Positions 36,424 to 50,058 are shown, numbered from the stretch's first letter. The stretch is DNA of 64,000 nucleotides from Conus ventricosus (GCA_018398815.1 CM031611.1:49555555-49619554); one strand, 5' to 3'. Notes: generated by a model from the sequence alone, not told the origin. Program-made: numbers and translations.

Positions 36424-38107
36424 AAAATGGGACTGTCTTTCCTGTCAAAGTGGGACTGTCTTCCCTGTCAAAGTGGGACTGTCTTCCCTGTCAAAGTGGG
36501 ACTGTCTTTCCTGTCAAAGTGGAACTGTCTTTCCTGTCAAAGTGGGACTGTCTTTCCTGTCAAAGTGGGACTGTCTTTCCTGTCAAAATGGGACTGTCTT
36601 TCCTGTCAAAGTGGGACTGTCTTTCCTGTCAAAATGGGACTGTCTTTCCTGTCAAATGTTTTCAAGGTCTGTTGATGTTGGTTTCAAAGTGGGACTGTCT
36701 TTCCTGTCAAAGTGGGACTGTCTTTCCTGTCAAAATGGGACACTCTTTCCAGTCAACTGGTTCAACGTCTGTTGATGTTGGTTTCAAAGTGGGACTGTCT
36801 TTCCTGTCAAAGTGGGACTGTCTTTCAAAGTGGGACTGTCTTTCCTGTCAAAGTGGGACTGTCTTTCCTGTCAAAGTGGGACTGTCTTCCCTGTCAAAGT
36901 GGGACTGTCTTTCCTGTCAAAGTGGGACTGTCTTTCCTGTCAAAGTGGGACTGTCTTTCAAAGTGGGACTGTCTTTCAAAGTGGGACTGTCTTCCCTGTC
37001 AAAGTGGGACTGTCTTTCAAAGTGGGACTGTCTTTCCTGTCAAAGTGGGACTGTCTTCCCTGTCAAAGTGGGACTGTCTTTCAAAGTGGGACTGGGTCTT
37101 TCCTGTCAAAGTGGGACTGTCTTTCAAAGTGGGACTGTCTTTCTTGTCAGAGTCGGACTGTCTTTCCTGTCAGAGTGGGACTGTCTTCCCTGTCAAAGTG
37201 GGACTGTCTTTCCTGTCAAAGTGGAACTGTGTCTTTCCTGTCAAAGTGGGACTGTCTTTCCTGTCAAAGTGGGACTGTCTTTCCTGTCAAAATGGGACTG
37301 TCTTTCCTGTCAAAGTGGGACTGTCTTTCCTGTCAAAGTGGGACTGTCTTTCCTGTCAAAGTGGGACTGTCTTTCCTGTCAAAATGGGACTGTCTTTCCT
37401 GTCAAATGTTTTCAAGGTCTGTTGATGTTGGTTTCAAAGTGGGACTGTCTTTCCTGTCAAAGTGGGACTGTCTTTCCTGTCAAAATGGGACACTCTTTCC
37501 AGTCAACTGGTTCAACGTCTGTTGATGTTGGTTTCAAAGTGGGACTGTCTTTCCTGTCAAAGTGGGACTGTCTTTCAAAGTGGGACTGTCTTTCCTGTCA
37601 AAGTGGGACTGTCTTTCCTGTCAAAGTGGGACTGTCTTCCCTGTCAAAGTGGGACTGTCTTTCCTGTCAAAGTGGGACTGTCTTTCCTGTCAAAGTGGGA
37701 CTGTCTTTCCTGTCAAAGTGGGACTGTCTTTCAAAATGGGACTGTCTTTCAAAGTGGGACTGTCTTCCCTGTCAAAGTGGGACTGTCTTTCAAAGTGGGA
37801 CTGTCTTTCCTGTCAAAGTGGGACTGTCTTTTCTGTCAAAGTGGGACTGTCTTTCAAAGTGGGACTGTCTTTCCTGTCAAAGTGGGACTGTCTTTCAAAG
37901 TGGGACTGTCTTTCCTGTCAGAGTGGGACTGTCTTTCCTGTCAAAGTGGGACTGTCTTTCCTGTCAAAGTGGGACTGTCTTCCCTGTCAAAGTGGGACTG
38001 TCTTTCCTGTCAAAGTGGGACTGTCTTTCCTGTCAAAGTGGGGACTGTCTTTCCTGTCAAAGTGGGACTGTCTTTCCTGTCAAAGTGGGACTGTCTTTCC
38101 TGTCAGC
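36424..38107. repeat. Satellite array, 23-bp unit with higher-order structure
   Basis: The basic unit is AAAGTGGGACTGTCTTTCCT followed by GTC (23 bases), with an 18-base variant lacking CTGTC and a CTTCCC variant, about 75 copies in all. A 750-bp higher-order unit is visible: the interruption AAATGTTTTCAAGGTCTGTT occurs at about 36655 and 37405, and CAGTCAACTGGTTCAACG at about 36751 and 37501. The plus strand is open in all three frames (up to 574 codons at 36450-38174) because the unit lacks stop codons in every phase. Confidence 0.97.
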
Positions 38108-40178
38108 TGTGTGCAAACTGGACAAAGTCAGTTTTCAACTTGCCTTCAAACCCAGATATGGCCTCCAGGGTTGACTGGGCTATGTATACAAAGACTGGAG
38201 TGAAGGCTGATTTGCCACACCCCTCCCCCCCCCCCCTCCCCCCTTGTACCTAAGGGGTATCATGCATGGACTGCAAGGTACATTGCAATGTTGAGTCCAC
38301 CCCTTGACGTTTAAGAAAAAAAAAAATCTGTTTCAGTGATAAACAAGGCCATGTGGAATGTGAGAGTCACAAGTTCCAGCGCATACAGGGTTGGTGTCTC
38401 GGGTTGTATATTTGATAAACTAGAAATAAGAAAGAGACCCTACCTGAGCACAAAGAGCCGAAAGCGTTATCATGTCTGCGCGCTACACTGATGCCCTGCA
38501 GTGTGCTGGACCAGTGCACACACTGGATGATCAGTACTTTAAGATGTGTAGACACAGAGTCTTATCATGCCTGCAGGTTGTGCGTGACATTCTCCCAATA
38601 CAGCTGGGTGCCGAAACAGATTTAACCAATATCACGTGCTTTTGAATGTAAGACGCTCTGGTAATTCAAAGTGAAATATCGCCACAGGTCCAGAAATTAC
38701 AGAAGTGTTTGTGGTTGCATTTGCCAAAATGAGCATGTGAAGTTTAACATTGTTTTAGTTGTTTTTTTCCTTACTGTCAGTTTGAAAGTGATATGGCCAT
38801 ATGTGTGCCTATACAATAGTACACTTGTTGAGCGCTGTATTGCATAGTACACAAACTGTTCATAGAGTTGAAAACAGGACAGAAAGCTTTGTGTGTTTAT
38901 CTTGTTGTTTATTATATGACTGTGTGATAACAAAACGAAGCTTTTTGTTTTTGCAACGTGGGCAGGTACTGAAACATGTGCAGAATATTGTCTTTGAGTG
39001 CTTGCTCATATAATTTGTTTGCTTCTGCTTTTGTGTACACATAGGCTTGGCGCTTTGATAGTATATATATTACATGTGAGTGCATGTTCATATGATTTGT
39101 TTGATTATGCTTTTGTGTACACATAGGCTTGTTAACAGTCTCAAGCTGCTAACACAACATTTGCTTTGCTAGTCTTGGCTTCTTGTGTGGCTTGTCTGTC
39201 TCTTTCACTTTGTCTCTGAACATGATTATTTGAAATACTTTGGTGCTCATGCTATGTTTCCAGTTGTCATTTATCGGTATGAACTTACTGGATAGATTAT
39301 TTAAATGTGTTGAAGGTGTGTGGCCATGTTTGTTTGTGGTTGTATTCATACATTCACATACATGTGATAGAAATGTACAGGCTTTTCCATTTTTTTTCTT
39401 TGTAGCTTTTTTCCCCCCACAATTTAAGTAGTTGAGTGTTTGAACAGATTTGCTTCAGCTTTATGAAATTGCAATATAACGCTTAAATCTTTTTGTTTTG
39501 AAAAGCAAGATAGGATGTTATATACTCGACATTGCGCTTGTACCCAACGGAGTGAGTATTGGTATGGTTGTTCATGTACATTTTCCTCGGGTGGCCATTC
39601 ATTATAGTGATAATGGATCAGTTATCATCAAGGATTTGTCTGGTGGTTGTATATTCAGACTCAGTGTGAGGCTTTAGGATGTCAGCTTTAAGGTGATTTG
39701 AACACCTGTATTTGTCAGAAACGAAAGACAATGCAGCATATGCAAGAGTACTGAGCCTTGACATGTGCAGTGTGTTCATGTTGGCAGCTTCCTCCTCAGG
39801 TGAGGTCCATCCTGCAACAAGAATGTGTATTTCATTGAGGTGTTTCTTTACACACATTTCCCCCCCCCCCCCCCCCATTATTCTTGAACAAGCACAGGGA
39901 TCATGGATGGATCACTTCCTGAGCATAATAGGAGGGATTTTGTTTCTGTGCAGTGTGATGTTGATCACGCTTTGTGAGGTGTTTGTTTATACATTTTTCT
40001 GACAGCTTTAAATCTTGTACTCAAAAACTTTTGAATTTATATGTGCGCACCCCACATTTAACTCGTGTATACGCATACGCTTTCACATATAGACACTTAC
40101 ATATACACATGAATATACTTTCATTGTCAAATGTGATTATTAGTGTAAAGATGTAAAACAAAAGAAGAACACATGTAT

Positions 40179-40252
<74 letters not shown>

Positions 40253-40612
40253 TGCGTGTATTCACGTACGCGCGCATGCACACACAGAGAGAGAAAGGAG
40301 TCCGTCTTTCACTGTTTCTGTAGATTTAGCTTGACATTTTGGACTGAAGAAAAGATCAGTTGCTAATAAAGATACGGAAGGAAATCTGTCACATTAAGGT
40401 TATGCATAGTTGAGTGATCACAGACCAAGTGACACTCTTTTGATCATGAGTAATGTTAAAGTGTGCATCCATTGAATTGATTGAGCAGAGTTCAGCATGC
40501 ACAATATAATATAACTAAACAAGAAAGCACTTGTAATGAAAGTAGACCACAAGTACACATGAAAGCAGCTACAGGTTAATACAACTTTCTTGAAAGTGAA
40601 AGGATGGATTTG

Positions 40613-40704
<92 letters not shown>

Positions 40705-41695
40705 ACTTCAGCATAGTCCAGTGTTTGAGGTACCAAAAGTCCATTTAAGTTAACTAAAATTTTAGTGGAAATGATTTAGGGTAAAAATCTAATCAACTGT
40801 AGCCATAACTAAAATTTGTAGTAATAATGCACATACTAAACCTCTGAAGTTCATGCGTTTACATATGTTTCTTTGTTGAGTGTGATAGGACCGTTTTCCC
40901 GGATTAAAACCAAAAGACCAGAATTGATTAAGAATATTCATTTTTCCCCCTTTTTTTTTCCAGAATGATCAGATTCTTCACATTTACACTTTTGAATACA
41001 AGAAGTAAACTGGATTGGTAGTTACAAAATGTTATTTATTCAGTTCAGTGTGAAACATAGTTATCTTCCATGCCATGGGTTGGGCAGGATTTTCACGTTT
41101 ATATTCAGAGGGGAGAGAATGGAATTTCTTCCTAAACTCCCACTCAGTGTTGTTCAGATAGCAAAACATTGCAGTCTCTGTCTTGGGCTTACGAAGGTGT
41201 TATAGCTTTTGAGTCTGGGCAAATTTCAGGTAAATAAGCGACAAGCTAAAGGAAAGGAAGTATCTTTGTTTGAGCTTGTGAGTTTTACGATTCACGAAGA
41301 CTGCTGCGCTTTCTACAGAATTTTGCTGGATGTTAGTGCTGTGATACTACAAATACAAGAATTCTTCAGCATGTTGCTTTTTCTTATCCCCCCCCCCCCC
41401 CTTCCTCACCCTCACCTTAAGTCCCATCCCTCTAGATATCAAGAATGGACACACAATGGTACCAATTTGTTCTCAGTTCAGTTTTTATTCTGTGTCCTTT
41501 TTCAGCATACTGCTTTCTGTGACCTACCTCTTGCATACCATAAGCCTTATATGAATTCAAGCATCACAAAGGTTTTTTTTTTTTGCTTGCTTTAATGAGG
41601 AGAAACTTCCCTGAAGAAACTTGAGTTTCCAGATTTGGAAAATTGGCTCTAAAATCATTAAGATCTACAGCAGATGCCTGGATGTTTGAAGAATG
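38108..41695. other. No gene recognised
   Basis: AT-rich sequence up to the second gap. It contains a short duplicated motif (TTTGATTATGCTTTTGTGTA-like, near 39010 and 39098), a C-run at about 39860-39876, a CA tract at 40190-40249, adjoining TG (40616-40658) and GA (40664-40698) tracts, and a C-run at 41390-41401. Open frames are short and unrecognised. Confidence 0.6.
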
Positions 41696-41795
41696 NNNNN
41701 NNNNNNNNNNNNNNNNNNNNNNNNNNNNNNNNNNNNNNNNNNNNNNNNNNNNNNNNNNNNNNNNNNNNNNNNNNNNNNNNNNNNNNNNNNNNNNN
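41696..41795. other. Assembly gap, 100 N
   Basis: Exactly 100 N; the second scaffold join. Confidence 0.99.
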
Positions 41796-44700
41796 TTGTC
41801 CTCCGAACAAGCAGACCAAGAACTGGCAGCAGTTATTGATGTTTAAAAAAAAAGAGAAGAAAACGTTTTCTGACTGTTTCAAAGGAGTTACCCTTTCAGG
41901 ACTTCGTACCAATAGGACCAAGCACAGTTTTCTTTGAGCCGTCAACCGCTACATACATTCAGACAGGTATTGGGTCTTTGGTACCAAGATCTGAGGACAT
42001 CCCGCTGAAAAGAAATCTTTTACAACTGAAACTGTTTACCTGCCTTCAAACAGAATCTTTTTATCAAAGAAGACACCGTGGACATGATTCACAACTGATT
42101 TAGATGACAGTGTTGATACATCTTCAGATCCTGCCTAGCAAATGCCAATTGTCCATTAAGGACTATGTTAGACTGTCTTGTGCACGTCATGAATATTATG
42201 TAAAGCTGCTTCTCACTGATAATGTACACAGCTCTGCTTTGCTGTCAGATGGTATATGTGACTGCACAAAATGTTAAACAGCTTTCAGATTTTCAGGACT
42301 CTTGTGTGTAAAAGATAGAAATGAAATAACAAATTGTTACCCATCCCCTTCCTCCCTGCCCCCAGAATAGTTCTGGTTGTGGCGATAGGTGTTTACAAAG
42401 ATCTTTACATGAAGGCTTATACATTGACCTTTAACTTGTTTGGTGTCCTTGTTGGACTAGTTTACAAAGATCCATGTTGGAGGAATTGAAGGATGGAAGA
42501 TGTTTCTTTCATCCTTAAAGAAAAACCTGTGGATGTTTGGTATTTTTTTTTGCATACTCAGGCATCATGTGCTCTGTGTGTCTCTACATGAATGTGCCAG
42601 TGTTTACAGACATGTTTAAGCACAAGCGAGAGAGGCTCACTCCACCACATAACCTGATCACACCGAGCCTGGCTTACTGTCTGTAGTCAGTCAGGTACTG
42701 CGTGTCCATTGTGATAATCATGTTTTCTCTTGACCTAACACCTCAGGAACATGGGTATGCATGTTCAGAATAGATGTTACTCGAATTTTTTTTCTTGTAG
42801 TTGACATACGTTTTGCACCTCTTTTTTTTTTTCTCCCCCAACAATGCTTGAAAATGAATTCTTGTTTTTGAAGTTGCCCCCAATCCCCCAACCCCTTACC
42901 TTTCACTGTCATTCCCTTCCTCCCTCTATGAGAAAAAATCGCTCCGATAACAGTGGAAATTGTGGTGATGCAAGGTACTTGCAGTGATAGGAACATATTG
43001 TTGGCATACGTTTTTTTTATATTTTTAATGCTCCAATACTGTTTCAGCTGTTGTTCCTTGGCCATTAGCGTTAAACTTTCCAGTTCCATGTCTACATGCT
43101 ACCACGTAGGAAAGAGGGAGCTGTTTATGGGAAAGTTAATGCAACAGATTTGTGTCTGTGTATGTGTTAGAAAATGTATCAGGTAGATAAGGATGTACAA
43201 TCCCATTCTGCCGGTTCAAATTTTGTTCCATTCTTTTATTGGGTGGGGGAAGATGGCCGGGGGGGGGGGGGGGGGGGAGATTTCTTTTTTTTGTTTGTTG
43301 TTGAAATGGTTTGGTATTTGTTTGCAGATAAAGAGCATGAAGCAAGCATTTACTGATATAGCAACCAGGTTATGTTGATACAGATTTTTTTTTTATTACG
43401 TCCCCCCAAATTTGATCCAAGTTATTGTAACTTTTAATTGTGTGTCTTTAATATTTTAGAATGCATGCATGCTAGTGAATGTGACTAGAGGCTGGTAGGC
43501 AAGTAGCATATTTTTTTTCTTGGTAAATTTGATTTTCAGATAGAATGGATTTGTTTTTTGTGGGGTTTTTTTTGCTTGTTTTGTTTTTGATTAATTCATT
43601 TTATGTACATAGTTAACAGTGGAATGAAAATGACAGTATAAAGACTTACCACTGTAATTTTTGTGATGTTATCATCTATCTTTGACAGAAAAGGGTTTTT
43701 TCCCCATCTTTTGTTTTCTTGAGGGTGGGGGGGGGGGGGGGGGGGGGGGGAGGCATTTATATATCGAAGAAATGGATTCATGGTGAACAAGTGTCAGAAC
43801 GATGATTTCATTGAATACTTTTCTTTTTTTTTTAATAGAAAAAAAAAGACATTAAATATATGAAATTAAAGAGGGATACAACGAATACAGTGATATTTTG
43901 AAAAAAAAAGTATATGTGGCAGATTCTTTATGTATAATATGAACCTATCTTCTGAGTTGAAATGACCCGTAAGAAAACAAAGAAAAGGGACCTGGTGCCA
44001 GAAGTGATTGTTGGTGATTTACCCACGTGTTTGGGTCACTGACAGTCTGTGATCTGTTGGTCATTTACTTTGGGGTCACTGTGACCCAGGTTGCCGAGGG
44101 GAGAAGGAAGTTGTGATAGATGAAATGATGCTGCAGCGAGTTTTGCTGATGGGAGCTGCTGGCTGGCCTGCTTCACCTTTCTGTTGATGGGATGGAGCAA
44201 GGCGAGATCTGTTGATTCCACCATTCCGTACATCCCTGTGTCATAGGACCACAAATCCCTCTTTTTGGGACTCGTGAAAGTGTGTGAGTGTGCATTAGGG
44301 TGGCTGAGGAGAGTGAGTGGGAGGTTGGTGAGTTTTTTCTTTAATGTACTAATGTGTGTGTTTCGAGTAATTCTGGTGGTGGTGGACCGGTCTGTAAATT
44401 TGGATGTTCTGTTTTTCAGATCGGGAGCTATATACAGTGTTGTAGAGGTTTTTAACGTATTCCTCCATTCCACGATGCTTTATGTATAGTTGTGTTTTTT
44501 TTAAACTATGTTGGTCTTTTGTCACCTTGTTTATGATAATTTATAGTTGTCTGCGTTAGTGCAGTTGCTATTTGTTTTAAACTACATTGATCTTTTGTTG
44601 CCTTGTTTATACTAATCCATAGTTGTCTGACTTAGTGATGTTGTGACAGCGCATGTAAATATTTGTGAACTGAATCATGAAAGGTTGAATGTATTGTTTT

Positions 44701-45376
44701 ATATATTGACCATCTTTTTGTTGATTTTTATAAGTAGATGATTGCAGTCTCTTACTTAATTAAGTGGCGCAATGGACAGTAAATCTAGAAATCATGTGTT
44801 TGTCATCAGACAAGGGTAATGTTTTGCCTGAGAGGCACTGGGTTACAAGAAAAAGAGTATTTTGTGTTCTGGCTTGACCATGTTAAATCCATGTCTGTCA
44901 GATGTCAAGGTCACGTCCGTATTTGAAATCTGATTGGTCAGTGTCTCGGTGTGCCACTGCACTGACACATGTGATACCACACTGCACTTTTTTGTGTGTC
45001 TCTACATTCCCCAGGAGTGGTGTGGTTTCCTTCAGTATGAATGGTATACCACCTTCTGGAATGTTCTGTGCTAATTATTTCATCTTTTCTACCACTCTCT
45101 TTGACTCTGACCCTTAAAAAAACATCTTTACTGTTGTACATTGTCTTCCTGGTTTAGTTGCTCCATTCATCTGTCTTTGGTCCGGAAAGTTTGGATATTT
45201 ACTTTCTCTTGCTTCTCTTTGTGAGATACCAGGTTTTTTGTGTGTGTGTTTTTGCTTTTGTTTGTTTGTTGTAACCTGTTGACCACGTGGTGGTGAGATG
45301 ATGCATTCTGTTAGCTTTGTGAGTTTGTCACTAAATGTGTTGCAGTAGGAATGGCTTTTGGGACATACTGCTGTTG
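41796..45376. other. No gene recognised
   Basis: AT-rich sequence with many T-runs and G-runs at 43259-43277 and 43727-43750. A short duplication (ACTACATTGATCTTTTGTTG-like, at about 44500 and 44580) is present. The 145-codon minus-strand frame at 44036-44473 has no family features and I do not call it. Confidence 0.6.
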
Positions 45377-46188
45377 TTCAGTCCAGCCTGCAGGATTCAC
45401 TTCCCTTTGTCTGATGCTGTTTCGGTCAGTGTCGGTGGGTGATTTGTACAGTTCCTTACTTTCTATCAGTGAAACTTGGGGAAACAATTGGATGGATCTC
45501 CATCATGTTTAACCTCTTCACTGTGCTGTTGACGAATGGCGTTCATCATAGAAACGTCCTCTGCAATGCCTTAGGGGGGATTATAATCTTTACCAAGTCA
45601 GTCAGGGGATGGGAAGTGTGTGTGCGTGGGGGTGGGAGGGGGGTGGGGGTGGGGGGCTTTAGGGGGGATTATAATCTTTACCACATCAGCAGTCAAATGG
45701 CCATGCTGCTTGGCTTGTGAGGTCAGGTGTTAGGGTTTAAGAAACCATCTTTGACCACCCACACTGACAGGGCACCTGATTCAATTTAGAGAAGGTGAAA
45801 GCGGTAGAAGAGGATTGGGCTGCCTGCCTGCTTTAGTACCATGCTTTAGACAAGCTGAACCTCTCAAACAGTTCACTCCCCCTACAGCCAATAGACGATG
45901 GGACCTTAGTCAGATCTGATCCAGAGACTCGATGCCGCCATTGCCCAGGTCAGTGGTGAAGCTCTTCAAAGACAGACACTGACTGCTGCTCTGAAAATAT
46001 CATCGGGTATCACTTGGGCCTAAGCAGGTGAGAAAAAAAAAAGTGGGCATAAAGAGAGGCTGCAGTATAACAGGGAAGGAAAACTCTGTTATTCAGTCCA
46101 GCCTGCAGGATTCACTTCCCTTTGTCTGATGCTGTTTCGGTCAGTGTCGGTGGGTGATTTGTACAGTTCCTTACTTTCTATCAGTGAA
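45377..46188. repeat. Exact 97-bp direct repeat with 618 bp between copies
   Basis: 45377-45473 and 46092-46188 are identical (TTCAGTCCAGCCTGCAGGAT ... TTACTTTCTATCAGTGAA). Between them, TTAGGGGGGATTATAATCTT occurs twice (at about 45570 and 45659) around a G-rich stretch. No coding content is seen. Confidence 0.95.
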
Positions 46189-46539
46189 CAGGCACCGTGG
46201 ACTGTTGTGTATTCTCCTGTTGCCTGGAAATGACGGTTTCTTGATGTAGATTGTATGCTGTTTGTCGGATCTCCATGTAAAGGTGTTTTTTTTTTGTTGT
46301 TTTCTTATAACAACCATCCTACCCATCGGCCTGCCTAAGTTTTGATATACATACTACCAAGACTGATGAATGTGAGTGCTGCATGTGTCAGACGAGTGAC
46401 GCATGGTGTACATGTATCAAGGGGAGGGAATGTTCATTTGATGAAGTGACTCCTCCATGTTATTTACGTCCGTCTTTTTTTAAATTTTATTGATCATGTG
46501 GAAAGGGGAGGATAGTGGGAGGTAAACAGTAGAAAGAAA

Positions 46540-46790
46540 CTCGTGGAGAGCGTGGCAGCAGAGAGTCCTCAGAAGAGAAGCCCCCTTCAAGCAAGTGTTT
46601 CGGCCCTTATCTCCTGACACTCTAGGGGGGTTGGGCCACACCCAGTTCATGACTCTTGATGTCCCTCTGCTGCCCCTTTTTTTTCCCACCTTGGGACGAG
46701 CCATGGCTGGGATTTGAACCCATGACCCTCTGGACATGCTCATTTTCCACGTAACGACTCGCACTCTAACCACTGAGCCACTGGGACACC
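46540..46790 (-). mobile_element. tRNA-derived SINE (-)
   Basis: On the minus strand the head reads GTGTCCCAGTGGCTCAGTGG, TTAGAGTGCGAGTC (A box, about 46770-46780), then GGGTTCAAATCCCAGCC (B box, about 46705-46722). The anticodon-arm region does not fold as a tRNA, and a non-tRNA body follows (AAGGTGGGAAAAAAAAGGGG, AGTCATGAACTGGGTGTGGC, AAGGGCCGAAACACTTGC). It is therefore a SINE, not a tRNA gene. Target duplications were not identified. Confidence 0.75.
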
Positions 46791-47099
46791 TGATGTTTGT
46801 AGGAAAGTTAAGCCTTATGAAGTTCACTTTTGTTCCTCCTTGACCAGATCCAGCTTGAACACCTCTCTGCCACTTCTGCCATTGCTTTCAGGGCTCTGGT
46901 TTTTTCTCTCCCTGCAACTGAGAACTGTTTCTTGAGGCTGTATGCAGACGTTCCTACATATATGTATGCATTAAGTCTTCAGTCACATGTTATGGGGTTT
47001 TTTGTTTGTTTGTTTGTTTTTTTCAGTGCAAAGTGCCAGTGTGATGGTAATTGAGATGTGACTACCACTCTTGCATTTCTCCGATTTGTTTCACTGTGT

Positions 47100-47235
47100 G
47101 ACCAAAGGGGCATGCTGTACTTCTGTCATTCCCCATGTGAGAATACAAAGGGGCATGCTGTACTTCTGTCATTCCCATGTGAGAATACAAAGGGGCATGC
47201 TGTACTTCTCTCATTCCCATGTGAGAATAGAATGG
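47100..47235. repeat. Three copies of a 41-bp unit
   Basis: AAGGGGCATGCTGTACTTCT, GTCATTCCCATGTGAGAATA recurs at about 47104, 47149 and 47190. It is followed by a separate GTGGTTATCTGTGGCTGTG repeat at about 47340-47410 and a G-run at 47273-47291. Confidence 0.9.
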
Positions 47236-47410
47236 ATGGCCCTGCCAGCCTTTGTGTGGTGAAGGGATGGGTGGGGGGGGGGGGGGGGGGGAGTATTTTT
47301 CTGATGGTGGTGTGTCTTTCTGGTCTGTCAGGACAGATATTTCTGTGGCTGTTGTGGTTATCTGTGGCTGTGGTGGTTGTCTGTGGCTGTGGTGGTTATC
47401 TGTGGCAATT

Positions 47411-49719
47411 GTTGTTATCACGTGGTAGTAAACTGATGATTGGGGTGTTTTGTGATGCGATGGACTCCTGCTATGAACAGTAAAAAGTTAAACGATGGTA
47501 ACTGACTGATGACTCCTGGAACAGCACCAAAATATCAAGCATGTAGCACAAAGACAAAAAATAGATAGGGCTGCCTTACTGGTGATGTTATACACACAGG
47601 TACAGAAAAAAAGAAAGACAGGGAGAGGGTGGGGGTGGGTGGGAGAATGGATGGTCGTCATTCAGATCATTCAAATGTGTAAATGCTGATTATGAGAATG
47701 CTGGCCACCACAGATGGCCTCTTTGTTGCCCAGAAAAGAGAGAAATCTGCAGTGCCCAGTTGACATGGAAATGAGAGCGGCACTTCTCGTGGCATGTGTG
47801 TGATTAATAACTTATGCTGTCGGAGAGGGGGGAGCCTGAAGATTTTTTTTATGTCAAAACGATTCAAATTGATCAAGTGTTCTGGTGACTTTGGGGTATT
47901 TTACACATGCCAGTGTATGTGTGCTTGACACTGTCATGATGATGTTATATAGTTATGCTGCCAGAAAAAAAGAAAGAAAAAAAAAGGGGGGTGGGGGGGG
48001 GGGGGGGACCTGTAGACTTTAAGTTGGTTCTTTTTTTTTTTGTACCTGAGAAATAATCCATTTTTCAGTGCACCCATGAATTGGGGGCATTTTAATTCCA
48101 TGTTTTAGAATACTCATCTCTGCGAAATCCATCTCTGTGTAGGGATGCAGAGGTTTCTTTTATTGTTGTTTTACTCTTAAACAGATACTGATTTGCTGTT
48201 GTTATTGTTATTGGAAATTTCTTCTTTTCTGTTGGTGACAAATTTACTTTCAGAACCAGTTGTTGTCATCTCTCTGCTTTTTGTCTTCAGTGCACTCTCA
48301 TCTGTTTTCCAAATATTTTTATTTGTTTCTTACTGTTTTCATTGTTTTGCGGGATGAAGGGAGAGGTTGCATTGTTTATATTTAATGTTGATTGTATTTT
48401 TTCCTCTTTTTTTTTGAACCAGGAAATCAGAGGGATCTATCTTTCTCTTTTTTTTCTCTCTTAATTTTGGCCTTTATTTGTATCTATGGATGGTGTTGGT
48501 CATTTTTATACAACTTCCCCTTCCACGCCTTTTGATATTTATAGAACATTTAAATAAACAGCATATTCAGGGCTTGTGTGTATATCAAGAATACTGTTAT
48601 CACCAGTATTTCCAGTGTAGAGATCACTATACCGATTTATTTTTGTCACCGTGGAGATAGTCTCAATTGCCTCCATCTCTGAAGCGACCATGGTGGTCTA
48701 CCGTGGTCGGCTGGGCTGTAAAACTTGACTGCCTCATTTACGACAACAGTGACCAGCCTTTCTCTGTGTGTCAGTACACGCACAGCACGGCAGGGCATGT
48801 TACAGTGAGGAACAAGTGAATGAAAACGCCATGAAAACAAGCGTTGAAGGAAAATGAAATGAACGTGTGCAGATGATCTAACTTGTCCAGGAAATACTTA
48901 ACTTGAGAATGTACAGCTTGTTTTGTTTTCAGAAAGAAAACGGTACAGTGCTGTTTGCTGAGATTGGGTTTTATTTTGATCACCCGAGATCTTTCCGACC
49001 CAAAAGCCCTCCATGTTTTGTTTCAGAAAAAGTAGTTGGCACAGCGTTGATTAATTGCTGAGATTGGATGTGATTTTGATCACTCAGACACCTTTCCGAC
49101 AAGAATGCCCTCCATGCTTTTGCTGATCTCCTGCCTTTGGATTGGTGACTGAAAAACATTCCTGATGCTGCTGCTGCTTTCTGTGTGTCCTGCTGTTTGT
49201 TGATCAGAGTTGAAAGGAGTGGGGTTGGGGGTGGGGGGATCTTGAATACGTAGAAATACATTCTGTGCACTTTGGGTGTGCTGCCTTGATGTGCCTTGGG
49301 CATATGCAAGAAGGCCATCAATTTAAATTATGTTGAAGCCAAAAAGTTTTTCATACAGTGGTCGTCTTACTTTCAGCATGTTCATACAGTTATGATATCT
49401 TTTTACTTGTAGTATTTCCTTACTGTTTTCTTCTGGTGTTTTCGTACAGTTACCGTTTTACTTGTGTTTTGGTACAGTTATCTTCATCTTTTTTCCCCCT
49501 TTAAAGCAAGGTCTCATTGGGGATGCTGGAAAGTCGTGCAGTCCAAACACCTGGCCCCCAGCTTCTGAAGTTCTGTGCGGGTCACATCTTTTCTGTCATT
49601 CATGAAGACTCGGCCTGTTCTTGTGTCTTGTCTACAGTGCTGTCAACTTTTACTTTTCTGCCTTTGTGAGCCATTCTTTTGTCTTTGTTCCGGAAACGCT
49701 TTTACACCCCTTTTTTTCA
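47411..49719. other. No gene recognised
   Basis: AT-rich with T-runs, a G-run near 47990-48007 and a partial dispersed-repeat tail (GTGGTCGGCTGGGCTGTAAA) at about 48700. A short repeated segment (GAGATTGGGTTTTATTTTGA versus GAGATTGGATGTGATTTTGA, at about 48960 and 49062) is present. No exon is seen. Confidence 0.55.
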
Positions 49720-50058
49720 GTTACATTGTTTTCTTATTTTAAACCGACATTGGTCAAGCAGAATGGCTGGCGTTCTCATCATGTCTTATCCTAATCCACC
49801 TTGAAAATGTAATATAATATGTCAGCGTTTTTTTTTTGTTTGTTTTTTTTAAAACCCAAATCTGGCGATTAAGTTGTAAGAATTGTACATACAGTTTAGA
49901 GTGGACACAGGTTGTCCATACTCCTGTGTCTATTTGCTCACTGTTTTTTGTTTTAATTCATTTTTCTGTTACATTGTTTTCTTATTTTAAACCGACATTG
50001 GTCAAGCAGAATGGCTGGCGTTCTCATCATGTCTTATCCTAATCCACCTTGAAAATGT
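49720..50058. repeat. Exact 91-bp direct repeat with 157 bp between copies
   Basis: 49720-49810 and 49968-50058 are identical (GTTACATTGTTTTCTTATTT ... CCACCTTGAAAATGT). After the second copy a looser repeat follows with C-runs and TCATTGTATATACATAGTGT-like segments (about 50090-50310). Confidence 0.95.

Noticed and set aside
36450..38174. 574-codon open frame
   Set aside because: It is a by-product of the stop-free 23-bp satellite; other frames are equally open and there is no start context, domain or splice evidence.
44036..44473. 145-codon minus-strand frame
   Set aside because: Composition is like its surroundings, with no motif and no splice or start context.
46700..46790. A tRNA gene on the minus strand
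   Set aside because: A and B boxes are present but the arms do not pair as a cloverleaf and a SINE body follows.
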